Assembly (NCBI GenBank): GCA_964559175.1
Contig: CAZLGT010000016.1
Span: 1-64,000 of the forward strand
Direction of reading: 5' to 3'
From: Mariniphaga sp964559175
Lineage (GTDB): Bacteria; Bacteroidota; Bacteroidia; Bacteroidales; Prolixibacteraceae
Length of the DNA stretch: 64,000 nt
In this document: piece after piece, positions 44,749 to 53,128 of the stretch
How the letters are laid out: every line of letters begins with the position of its first letter
Numbering within the stretch: position 1 is the stretch's first letter
Program-made: the position numbers and the translations under genes
Notes under the pieces: model-generated
What the model was told of the DNA's origin: nothing
What the model saw: the letters and a program-made list of their open reading frames with translations, nothing else
Databases searched by the model: none

Positions 44749-45000
44749 AAAAAACAAATTCAATTTGGGTATAACATTCAAATAAATGTTGTGAAACAGG
44801 TGGCTGCAAGATTGTTTTCAAACATAAAATCACAAAATTTGTAGCACCGGGTCAATACAAAAACTGACCATAAATACTTTTCGAGCTTTCGACTTTTGCA
44901 ACAGGCAAGAACGGTAATTTTTTTTTCATGATTTTTATGGAGTAAATTGACCAAATTTAGTGTTCAAAATAAATTGTTTAACAATTAAATAAACATACCA
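44749..45000. other. Upstream region of the acyl-CoA synthetase/GNAT gene
   Basis: AT-rich, non-coding. A small inverted repeat (AACATT/AATGTT, about 44775-44790) is visible; I find no convincing promoter consensus, RNA element or further gene. The region after 44910 is a plausible leader for the gene that starts at 45001. Confidence 0.35.
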
Positions 45001-47691
45001 ATGGCCATCAAGAAGTTAGACAGCATTTTTAAACCAAAGCGAATTGCTTTGATTGGAGTTTCAAACAATCCAGACAGTGTGGGAGGAATAACACTCAGAA
45101 ACCTGGTTGGTGGAGGATACAACGGTGTGGTTTACCCGGTAAACCCCAAACGGGAGGCCGTTTTTGGCATTCCCTGCTACCCCGACGTGAAAAGCCTTCC
45201 CAAGGTACCCGATCTGGCAGTGATTATGACCGCCGCCAAACATGTTCCCGGCATCGTTCAGGATTGTGGCGAAGCCGGTGTTCACGGAATCATTATCATG
45301 TCGGCAGGTTTTAAAGAAGCCGGCAAAGAAGGAAAAATCCTGGAAGATGAAGTAAAATCTGTTAAAGCAAAGTATCCCGACATGCGAATCATTGGCCCGA
45401 ACTGCCTCGGTATTCTAGTTCCGGGGTTGAGCATGAACGTAAGCTTTGCCAACGGGATGCCTGAAAAAGGACACGTTGCATTTATTTCACAATCAGGCGC
45501 TTTGTGCACTTCGGTGCTCGACTGGGCTTACGAATCGCACATCGGTTTCTCTTACTTCGTTTCCATTGGCAACTCCATGGATGTGAATTTTGGCGATCTC
45601 ATCGACTATTTCGGGCAGGATCCCAATACCAAATCCATTGTTCTCTATGTTGAATCGCTGTCGAATGCCCGAACCTTCATGTCGGCTGCCCGTGCCTTTT
45701 CCAGGGAAAAACCCATCATTGTTTACAAATCGGGCCGGTTCCCCGAATCGGCAGCAGCAGCAGCCTCACACACCGGTGCACTGGCTTCGGAAGACTCCAT
45801 CTATGATGCAGTATTCCGCCGGGCAGGTCTGGCCAGGGTTTACGACTTTGGCAACATTTTCGACTTTACCGACCTGGTAGGTCGCAAACGCATTCCCAAA
45901 GGAAACCGGCTGGCCATTGTAACCAATGCAGGAGGACCGGGGGTGATGGCCACCGACTCACTCATTTCGTGGGGAGGAAAACTGGTGCAGCTCTCGGACG
46001 AAACCATGGACAAACTAAATGATTATCTCCCGCCCTTCTGGTCGCACGGAAACCCGGTTGATGTTTTGGGAGATGCTACTCCTGAACGCTTTTCCCGGGC
46101 TACCGAAATTGTTCTTGAAGACAAAAATGTAGATGCAGTGCTGGTTTTATTAACACCCCAGGCGATGACCTCTCCCACCGAAACCGCCGAAGCAATTGCT
46201 GAAATGGCCGGGAATACTTCCAAAACAATTATGGCAGGATGGCTCGGAGGAGCCAGTATGCGCGAAGGAATCCAGGTATTCAACCGGGCTGGTATTTCCA
46301 ATTATCCAACACCGGAACAGGCCATTCGGGCGTTTATGACCCTTTCACATTATTCCAAAAACCTTGAAATGCTGTTTGAAACGCCAAAAGAAGTTCCCGT
46401 TTCTTTCCAGTACGACCGCAACGAACTCAGACACAAATACCTGGACGAGGTCTTCCCAAAAGCAAAAATACTGAACGAAGACGATTCCAAAATGCTGGTG
46501 AACGATTACGGCATCGACACCACACACCCGACCCCTGCAGCCACCGAAGACGAAGCAGTAGCCATTGCACGCAAAAAAGGATATCCGGTGGTGATGAAAA
46601 TCTACTCGCCCGATATTACGCATAAATCGGATGTGGGCGGTGTAGCACTCAATTTAAAAGATGATGAAATGGTGCGGGCAGCCTTCAGAAATATGGTAAA
46701 AACCGCTACTGAAAAACGACCGGATGCAAAAATTGAAGGAGTTACCATTCAGATAATGGTTGATACCAAGGATGCGGTTGAATTAATTGTAGGCACTAAA
46801 AAAGATCCGGAATTCGGAACCGTTATGCTGGTTGGCATGGGCGGCACAAGCGCCGAATTATTTAAGGATAAACGACTGGAGTTTCCACCGCTAAATGAAA
46901 GCCTTGCACAGCAGATGCTCGAATCACTTCAGATTTACCCGCTGCTGGAAGGATATCGTGGTGCTCCCCGGAAAAACATTGAAAAACTGGTGGAAGTTCT
47001 TATCCGCATGTCGTACCTGGCTGCCGATTACCCGGAAATCAAGGAACTGGACATCAATCCGTTAATTGTTACACCCAAAGATGTAATTGCATTGGATGCC
47101 CGGATTGTGGTTGACGAAGAAGTAATGAAACATCCGGTTAAAGAATACTCTCACCTGATTTTGCGTCCATACCCGGAAAGTCTGATTTCTACTGCCAAAC
47201 TAAAAGATGGTTCACCAGTATTGCTTCGTCCGATTAAACCTGAAGATGAACCCATGTGGCTGGAATTGCTTGCCAGTTGTTCCAAAGAATCGATATACCA
47301 CAGGTTCAGATACGACTTCTATTTCGATTCTCATGATGTGGCCACGCAATTCTGCTTCATCGATTACGATCGCGAAATTGCCATTGTTGCTGAGGTGGAA
47401 GAAGAAGGAAAGAAAAAACTCATTGGCGTTGGAAGGCTCATTGCCGACCCCGACGTGGAAATGATGGAGTATGCGGTGCTGATAACCGATGCATGGCAGA
47501 AAAAAGAACTGGGTTATATGCTCACCGAATATTGCATGGAAATTGCAAAAATGCGCGATGTGAAGCAGTTGGTGGCAGAAACCACACGCGACAACAAACC
47601 GATGATTTCTGTTTTCAGAAAACTGAACTTCAAAATCAGGTTTAACGAAGACGGAACCGTAACGGTGCGAAAAGACCTTACAGAAGAATAA
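45001..47691 (+). CDS. NDP-forming acyl-CoA synthetase fused to a GNAT domain (Pat-like)
   Basis: 896 residues in the order CoA-binding (FKPKRIALIGVSNNPDSVGG), ligase-CoA domain with SHTGALASED and the phospho-accepting His 257, ATP-grasp domain (about 480-705: MKIYSPDITHKSDVGGV, then MLVGMGGTSAELFKD), and C-terminal GNAT (about 735-890: RPIKPEDEPMW, then ESIYHRFRYDF). The layout and length are those of protein acetyltransferase Pat/YfiQ, which inactivates Acs. Keeping His 257 means the synthetase half may also be an active ADP-forming acetate-CoA ligase. Downstream of acs and the OFA carrier and 74 nt before a sirtuin. Confidence 0.9.
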   Translation: MAIKKLDSIFKPKRIALIGVSNNPDSVGGITLRNLVGGGYNGVVYPVNPKREAVFGIPCYPDVKSLPKVPDLAVIMTAAKHVPGIVQDCGEAGVHGIIIMSAGFKEAGKEGKILEDEVKSVKAKYPDMRIIGPNCLGILVPGLSMNVSFANGMPEKGHVAFISQSGALCTSVLDWAYESHIGFSYFVSIGNSMDVNFGDLIDYFGQDPNTKSIVLYVESLSNARTFMSAARAFSREKPIIVYKSGRFPESAAAAASHTGALASEDSIYDAVFRRAGLARVYDFGNIFDFTDLVGRKRIPKGNRLAIVTNAGGPGVMATDSLISWGGKLVQLSDETMDKLNDYLPPFWSHGNPVDVLGDATPERFSRATEIVLEDKNVDAVLVLLTPQAMTSPTETAEAIAEMAGNTSKTIMAGWLGGASMREGIQVFNRAGISNYPTPEQAIRAFMTLSHYSKNLEMLFETPKEVPVSFQYDRNELRHKYLDEVFPKAKILNEDDSKMLVNDYGIDTTHPTPAATEDEAVAIARKKGYPVVMKIYSPDITHKSDVGGVALNLKDDEMVRAAFRNMVKTATEKRPDAKIEGVTIQIMVDTKDAVELIVGTKKDPEFGTVMLVGMGGTSAELFKDKRLEFPPLNESLAQQMLESLQIYPLLEGYRGAPRKNIEKLVEVLIRMSYLAADYPEIKELDINPLIVTPKDVIALDARIVVDEEVMKHPVKEYSHLILRPYPESLISTAKLKDGSPVLLRPIKPEDEPMWLELLASCSKESIYHRFRYDFYFDSHDVATQFCFIDYDREIAIVAEVEEEGKKKLIGVGRLIADPDVEMMEYAVLITDAWQKKELGYMLTEYCMEIAKMRDVKQLVAETTRDNKPMISVFRKLNFKIRFNEDGTVTVRKDLTEE

Positions 47692-47713
47692 CTTATTTCA
47701 TAAAGAAACGTTT

Positions 47714-47754
47714 ACACTCCCGGCAGCCCAAAAATGGTGTTGCCGGGTGTTTTT
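47714..47754 (+). terminator. Terminator between the Pat-like gene and the sirtuin
   Basis: CCCGGCA (47719-47725) pairs with TGCCGGG (47741-47747), extended by ACA/TGT across a bulge, followed by T residues to 47754. Only 12 nt before the sirtuin start, so partial read-through is possible. Confidence 0.65.
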
Positions 47755-47765
47755 AAACCAGGTAA

Positions 47766-48509
47766 ATGGATATTGGGAAAATCAACGAAGCTGTTAAACT
47801 AATCCGGGAATCAAAATACATGGTTGCCTTTACCGGCGCCGGAATTTCAGTTGACAGCGGCATTCCGCCATTCAGGGGAGCCGGTGGGCTATGGAACACT
47901 ACCCATCCCATTTTTCTTGAAATTGATTTTTTCCAGAAAAAACCGCTGCAGTCGTGGAAAAAAATAAAGGAAATTTTCTACGATAAACTGGGCGATGCCG
48001 AACCCAATGTTGCTCACGAGGTGCTGGCCAAAATGGAGAAACGCAGCTTTCTGGAATCCATCATCACCCAGAACATCGATCACCTGCACCAGAAAGCCGG
48101 CAACAAATACGTTTACGAACTGCACGGAACTTACAAACAACTGGTTTGCACCGAATGTCATTCGGAGTACGACATGAGCTTTGCCGATCTGAATTTTCTG
48201 CCGCCAACCTGCTTTGTTTGCAAAGGAATTTTAAAACCCGATATGGTTTTCTTTAACGAACCCATACCCTGGTTTGCAAAAAAACGTTCGCTTGAAGAGG
48301 CACAAAAAGCCGACCTACTTCTGATTATAGGCACCAATGCAGAAGTTTTACCGGCTGCCGAAATTCCTGAGCGGGCCAGAAAAACAGGCGCTAAAATCAT
48401 CGAAATCAACATAAAACCATCGCCATTTACACACAGCATTACCGATATTTTTATTGAAGCCAGGGCTACCGAAGCGATGAAAGAGATAGGAAAGTTGCTC
48501 TATTTGTAA
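47766..48509 (+). CDS. cobB: CobB-type sirtuin (NAD-dependent protein deacylase)
   Basis: 247 residues. NAD-binding GAGIS (24-28), TQNIDHLH (101-108), catalytic His 120 (YELHG) and four zinc cysteines (C128, C131, C149, C152) are present. The segment after GAGIS lacks the Tyr/Arg pair of desuccinylases, so a deacetylase is more likely. In other bacteria CobB removes acetyl groups from Acs, reversing Pat. The position right after the Pat-like gene and near acs supports this pairing. Confidence 0.94.
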   Translation: MDIGKINEAVKLIRESKYMVAFTGAGISVDSGIPPFRGAGGLWNTTHPIFLEIDFFQKKPLQSWKKIKEIFYDKLGDAEPNVAHEVLAKMEKRSFLESIITQNIDHLHQKAGNKYVYELHGTYKQLVCTECHSEYDMSFADLNFLPPTCFVCKGILKPDMVFFNEPIPWFAKKRSLEEAQKADLLLIIGTNAEVLPAAEIPERARKTGAKIIEINIKPSPFTHSITDIFIEARATEAMKEIGKLLYL

Positions 48510-48562
48510 TACTTCAGGGGTACCCACAAATTCCTGTTTCAAACTATTCCTTCAAAAAAAAC

Positions 48563-48570
48563 TACTTTTG
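48563..48570 (+). promoter_or_regulatory. Candidate -7 box of trmD
   Basis: TACTTTTG matches TAnnTTTG, 17 bp before the ATG of trmD, which gives a very short leader. No clear TTTG about 20 nt upstream, so support is partial. Confidence 0.4.
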
Positions 48571-48587
48571 CATAAAAAATTGCAACC

Positions 48588-49280
48588 ATGCGAATCGATA
48601 TCATAACCGTTTTGCCCGAAATGCTGGAAAGCCCGTTAAACCATTCCATTGTAAAACGGGCTCAGCAAAAAGGACTGGCAGAAATTCATGTACACAACCT
48701 GCGCGATTTTTCCGACGATAAACACCGGCGTGTGGACGACTACTCGTTCAGCAAAGGCGCCGGAATGGTTATGGCCATTCAACCCATCGAAAAAGCCATT
48801 GAATCGCTGAAAAAAGAACGCAATTACGACGAAATCATTTTTACGACCCCTGACGGAAAACTGTTCGATCAGAAAGAAGCCAATACCCTTTCACTAAAAG
48901 AGAACATCATTATACTTTGCGGCCACTACAAAGGAGTTGACCAGCGGGTGCGAGACCTGTTTATTACCAAAGAAATTTCCATTGGCGACTACGTGCTCAC
49001 AGGAGGCGAACTGGCCGCGGCAATTATAACCGACAGCATAGTTCGTTTACTGCCCGGTGTGCTTTCCGACGAAACCTCTGCCCTCACCGACTCGTTTCAG
49101 GACCACCTGCTAAGCCCGCCGGTTTATACCCGACCGGCAGAATACAAAGGCATAAAAGTGCCTGAAATCCTGCTCAGCGGCAACGATAAACTGATTGACG
49201 ACTGGAAGCACCTGCAAGCCATCGAACGCACGAAAAAAATAAGGCCCGACTTGTACAAAAAGTTTTTGGGAGAAAATTAG
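48588..49280 (+). CDS. trmD: tRNA (guanine-N1)-methyltransferase
   Basis: 230 residues, the typical TrmD. N-terminal MRIDIITVLPEMLESPLNHSIVKRA, the deep-knot SAM site LCGHYKGVDQRV and GDYVLTGGELAA, and the C-terminal TDSIVRLLPGVL with a helical tail (KHLQAIERTKKIRPDLY). It methylates G37 of tRNAs (m1G37) to prevent frameshifting. In many bacteria it lies with rpsP, rimM and rplS; here it stands alone after the sirtuin gene. Its stop directly abuts a 57-bp palindromic element. Confidence 0.96.
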   Translation: MRIDIITVLPEMLESPLNHSIVKRAQQKGLAEIHVHNLRDFSDDKHRRVDDYSFSKGAGMVMAIQPIEKAIESLKKERNYDEIIFTTPDGKLFDQKEANTLSLKENIIILCGHYKGVDQRVRDLFITKEISIGDYVLTGGELAAAIITDSIVRLLPGVLSDETSALTDSFQDHLLSPPVYTRPAEYKGIKVPEILLSGNDKLIDDWKHLQAIERTKKIRPDLYKKFLGEN

Positions 49281-49337
49281 GTGGCGCGGATTCCGATCCG
49301 CGCATTCTAATAAACAGCGAATCGCAATTCGCTGCCA
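49281..49337. repeat. 57-bp three-way-junction palindromic element
   Basis: Exactly fills the gap between the trmD stop and the convergent nuclease stop. Outer stem GTGGC (49281-49285) with GCCAC (49333-49337) encloses two perfect hairpins: GCGCGGAT-TCCG-ATCCGCGC (49284-49303) and CAGCGAAT-CGCA-ATTCGCTG (49315-49334). It could be a mobile REP-like repeat, a bidirectional terminator, or both. Neither stem is followed by a long T tract. Confidence 0.75.
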
Positions 49338-52205
49338 CTAATACCGCTGGCAAATTTTATTGTACGGACAATACTGGCAGTATTTTTCGTGGGGCGTTTG
49401 ATAAAACCGTCCGGAACCTGAAAAAATCTCAGCTATCAAATGTTGTAGTTTTTCGGTAAATTCCTTCTCAATTTCACGAAACGAAAAAATGATTTTATTC
49501 CTTTTAATTTCCGGGCTGAAATTTTCATCGAACAACTTTCGCAAACTGTAAATAGCTGGCTGTAAATCAGCTGCTTCATCTGTACTCTTTTGATAAACAA
49601 GACAATAAAAAAGTGCCTGTAAAATTTCCTTCTTGGGTTTCTCCTTGTCTTTTTCAAAAAGTTCCTCTACCTCAGTAAACGAAAATGATTCTACATTTCC
49701 GGTTTTGTAATCGATAATGCGCAGGTTACCATTCATCCGGTCAACACGGTCAATTTTTCCTCCAATGCGCACGGGCAGTTGCTTTCCATCGACAGAAACA
49801 CCGAGGGTAGCAGAATAATCGCCCTCGAGCGCCACCAGTTGAAATGGCGCCTGTTCTTCATCTATCTCAAGCACTCGTCTGATGAACGTTTTCGTGTTTT
49901 CATAAATCAGGATGGTTTTCCCCTCCAGCTTAACTAATTTCTCACCGGGATTTTTTTGCCTGAAATAATGTTTTCCGATGGCCTTTCGTATTTCATTTTC
50001 AATGAGAATCCTGTTTTTCCTGATTTTTTCCAGGTCGATTTTGTTAATCACCTTGCCCTCAAACGGTTTGTAGAGGTTTTCAATTACTTCGTGAAAAATA
50101 CTTCCAAACACCGGACTGTCAATTTCATCCTTCATTTCATCAGGCTCGGGAAGTTGCAGGATATACCTGAAATAGAAGCGTAGGCTGCATTGAAGCCAGG
50201 TATTGATGGCTGTGGGCGACAAAGGTTTTTCATGAGAAATACGTTCAAGTAAAACCCTTGTTTTTTCAGGAGAATTATGAACCTCAATGGGCGGAATTGT
50301 TTCGCCTGTAAACTTAAAATCGAGCGTTGTGTTTTGCACATTCAATGCCGAATGGTACAGCAGCTGAAGCCCAAACCGGCTCAGTTCACCGGCGCCAATG
50401 CCGTCTTTCAATGTGCAGTAGGTAGCAGTGACATTCCTGGCCCGTTGTAACATCCGGTAAAAATAATAAGCATACATGGCATCCTGATCGTCGATGCCCG
50501 GCAAACCAAACCCTTTGCGCAAATTGAAGGGGATAAAGGATGGCGCGGTAAAACGGCGCGGCCATTTGTTCTCATTCAGTCCCAGAATTATCAGATTTTC
50601 AAAATCGAGGCAGCGCGTCTCAAGAATTCCCATCACCTGCATACCGCTGAGCGGTTCTCCTTCAAAAACCACCGAAACCTGTCCCACATACTGGTTAAAC
50701 AGCCTGAAATAAACCGTATCGCTAACCGTTCGTTGCTGGTCGCTCACAACCGTTTTAACCACTTCATGTAACTTCTCAATAGCCTGATAAACAGAGTAAA
50801 TAAGTTCCGGAAGCAACTGATTCTCCTCACTGCTTTCTTTAACCTCATCATAAAAATGCGCCAGAATTTCCAAAAACCAGCGGCTGTATTCATTCACATT
50901 CCCGGGCAACGAAAAGATGAGCCGGTGCAACGGTGAAAAATCGATTTCATTTAACGGAACTGTAATGAGGTTCTTTTCCTTCAGGTTTGCCAAAAACGCC
51001 GCTGCTTTTTCCTTTTCAATATTTCCAAGCAGCTGATGGTTTAACACATCGGTTACATACCGGTGGTAAGCTATCCGTTCTCCTGCATCATTAATCCTGC
51101 TGTTTTTTAACAGATTAACCAAAAGAAGCAAAAACCCGAAAACCACGGAATTCTTAACCGGATACCCCATGGTTACGTTTACAGTTCCAAAGTCCTCGGG
51201 AATAGCACCCAGTGCCGGATACAGCAACGATTCATCGGCCAGAACCACTGCGGTGTTGTCAAATTCATTTTTTAAAGCCGCTTTAATTTCAGTTAAAAAA
51301 CGTGGAATTTCCTGTGCCTGCCCGTAAACCGACGAAACAGCAACCCATTTTATTTTATTCTTATCTGCAAAACGGGCTGTATGGAACGAAAAATCATCAG
51401 GAGGAGGAAAATTTCTGAGGTTTTCGCGGATAAAGCCACCGGCTTCATTTTTAGGGTCGTCGAGGTAAAAACGGTCGTAATCCCACAGAAAATCAGCTTT
51501 TTGCTGTTTCTTCAGCAAACGGAAGAACGCTTTTTCGCAATTGTTTAATGCATTCAGCCCGATGATGTAATATTTTTTGAACTCAAATTCCGGCTCGCCG
51601 TCACCCAAATCTTCAATTACCTGCCGGTAAATCATCCCACTGTATGCCAACTGCTTTTCCTGAAGAATTTTTCTGAATCCGGCATAAACCGGGTAGAGCT
51701 TTTGCCAGATGGAAATAAATTTTTCCTGGTGGGCTTTTCTGCCGGGTCCTTCCAGACTGCCCCAAAACCGCTCAATGGCAGCTTTTTGCTCCGGTGTCAG
51801 GTAATCGAATAACCCTTCAATCTCCTTCAGGTCGGCCAGGTTGGTAAACAAATCTTTGGCGTTCACCAGGTACCGGTCAATGTCGTTGAAATCGGCAAGG
51901 AGCACTTCGCCCCAAAAATAAAACTCGTCGAAACTTTCAGATGTATGCGTATGCTCCTGAAATATTTCATACAGAATGGAGATAAGTTGCAGCTTTTCGC
52001 CCTGGTGAAGGCCGGAATAGCCCGAAATGAGTTCGTTTACCGTTGCAATTTGCGGTCCGATAACTGCCCCTGAAAGCTGTTTTTGCAGATATGCATTAAA
52101 AAAAACGCCGGATCTGTGGTTTGGAAAAACCAGGCATAAATCGTGCAATTCGTTTGCATGTTTTTCAAAAATGTATTCTGCACACCGGGAAAGAAAACGT
52201 TCCAT
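49338..52205 (-). CDS. AddB-like PD-(D/E)xK nuclease
   Basis: 955 residues. The N-terminal part (LVFPNHRSGVFFNAYL) is a helicase-like fold without an intact ATPase motif. The C-terminal part is a RecB-type nuclease with GGKIDRVDR and the catalytic IIDYKTG. A Cys in WLQCSLRFYF and three near the end in YCQYCPYNKIC form the Fe-S staple of AddB-type nucleases. It acts in double-strand break repair with an AddA helicase, which is not in the window. The reading frame is intact. Confidence 0.88.
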   Translation of the reverse strand: MERFLSRCAEYIFEKHANELHDLCLVFPNHRSGVFFNAYLQKQLSGAVIGPQIATVNELISGYSGLHQGEKLQLISILYEIFQEHTHTSESFDEFYFWGEVLLADFNDIDRYLVNAKDLFTNLADLKEIEGLFDYLTPEQKAAIERFWGSLEGPGRKAHQEKFISIWQKLYPVYAGFRKILQEKQLAYSGMIYRQVIEDLGDGEPEFEFKKYYIIGLNALNNCEKAFFRLLKKQQKADFLWDYDRFYLDDPKNEAGGFIRENLRNFPPPDDFSFHTARFADKNKIKWVAVSSVYGQAQEIPRFLTEIKAALKNEFDNTAVVLADESLLYPALGAIPEDFGTVNVTMGYPVKNSVVFGFLLLLVNLLKNSRINDAGERIAYHRYVTDVLNHQLLGNIEKEKAAAFLANLKEKNLITVPLNEIDFSPLHRLIFSLPGNVNEYSRWFLEILAHFYDEVKESSEENQLLPELIYSVYQAIEKLHEVVKTVVSDQQRTVSDTVYFRLFNQYVGQVSVVFEGEPLSGMQVMGILETRCLDFENLIILGLNENKWPRRFTAPSFIPFNLRKGFGLPGIDDQDAMYAYYFYRMLQRARNVTATYCTLKDGIGAGELSRFGLQLLYHSALNVQNTTLDFKFTGETIPPIEVHNSPEKTRVLLERISHEKPLSPTAINTWLQCSLRFYFRYILQLPEPDEMKDEIDSPVFGSIFHEVIENLYKPFEGKVINKIDLEKIRKNRILIENEIRKAIGKHYFRQKNPGEKLVKLEGKTILIYENTKTFIRRVLEIDEEQAPFQLVALEGDYSATLGVSVDGKQLPVRIGGKIDRVDRMNGNLRIIDYKTGNVESFSFTEVEELFEKDKEKPKKEILQALFYCLVYQKSTDEAADLQPAIYSLRKLFDENFSPEIKRNKIIFSFREIEKEFTEKLQHLIAEIFSGSGRFYQTPHEKYCQYCPYNKICQRY

Positions 52206-52300
52206 GAACTTAAATTTTTCCCGAAGATAAGGATTGGAAGGCAGAATTAAAACGAAAATTTTGTATCATTGATGAATAAAGGCTGGTTAGCGATCATAAA

Positions 52301-52324
52301 AGTCCCGGTTCAATAACCGGGACT
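52301..52324. repeat. Perfect 10-bp stem hairpin upstream of the PAP2 gene
   Basis: AGTCCCGGTT (52301-52310), loop CAAT, AACCGGGACT (52315-52324). No T tract follows, so it is probably not an ordinary terminator; it lies in the space between the divergent AddB-like and PAP2 genes. Confidence 0.6.
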
Positions 52325-52468
52325 CCACCTATGTAAAAAACGCAACGCAAAGGTTGCATTGTTTCATGCTCGTTGGATAAAAAAAAATTGATTTTAACCG
52401 GAGCTCGCTAAAAATTGCTGTTTCCAATATTTTTAGTGATTTTTATCCTCTCAAAAAATATAGGATTA

Positions 52469-53128
52469 ATGAAGAATTTGTTTTTAAAAAATCGCTGGTT
52501 TTTTCTGCCCTACGCTCTATTTCTGATTATTTGCAGCACACTACTTCTAAGCACTTCAAAACCAGAACTTCACATTTTATTGAACAAGTTTCATTCACCG
52601 TTTTTCGATGTTTTTTTTAAATACATTACCCATTTGGGAGACGGGACAGTTATAGCAATACTTGCCGTTATATTTCTTTTTGTGAAATACCGCTACTTTT
52701 TTACCTTTCTGATGGGAAGCCTGAGCGCTGCGCTGGTTGTAAACCTGTTTAAAAAAGTGGTTTTTACCGAAATGTACCGGCCTGCAAAGTATTTTGAACT
52801 GTTTGAAACCTACAAACTTCATTTGGTTGAAGGGGTAAACCAGCACAGTCTGCAAAGCTTTCCGTCAGGTCATACTGCAGCAGCATTCAGTATTTTTCTA
52901 ATGCTTGCACTGGTAACTAAAAATAACCTGGCAAAATTGTTTTTCTTCTTCGGGGCTGTAATAGTGGCTTATTCAAGAGTTTACATTTCCCAGCATTTTA
53001 TTGTTGACATCACCGCGGGTTCTGTTTTATCGGTTCTTTTTATGTTTTTTGCCTTTTTATGGGTTGAAAAATGGGAAAAGACCTGGCTCTACAATTCATT
53101 GTTAACCAAAGTAAATCGTTCAAAATGA
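52469..53128 (+). CDS. PAP2-family membrane phosphatase
   Basis: 219 residues from the ATG at 52469. Six hydrophobic segments and all three PAP2 motifs: KKVVFTEMYRP, PSGHT and SRVYISQHFIVD. Enzymes of this family dephosphorylate membrane lipids such as undecaprenyl pyrophosphate, phosphatidic acid or lipid A. Its stop overlaps the start of the GT39 gene (ATGA), so the two are coupled and probably act on the same lipid or envelope pathway. The substrate is not known. Confidence 0.9.
   Translation: MKNLFLKNRWFFLPYALFLIICSTLLLSTSKPELHILLNKFHSPFFDVFFKYITHLGDGTVIAILAVIFLFVKYRYFFTFLMGSLSAALVVNLFKKVVFTEMYRPAKYFELFETYKLHLVEGVNQHSLQSFPSGHTAAAFSIFLMLALVTKNNLAKLFFFFGAVIVAYSRVYISQHFIVDITAGSVLSVLFMFFAFLWVEKWEKTWLYNSLLTKVNRSK

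Noticed and set aside
52301..52324. Intrinsic terminator
   Set aside because: The 10-bp stem is perfect but no T tract follows on either strand, and the flanking genes are divergent, so no transcript is expected to end here.
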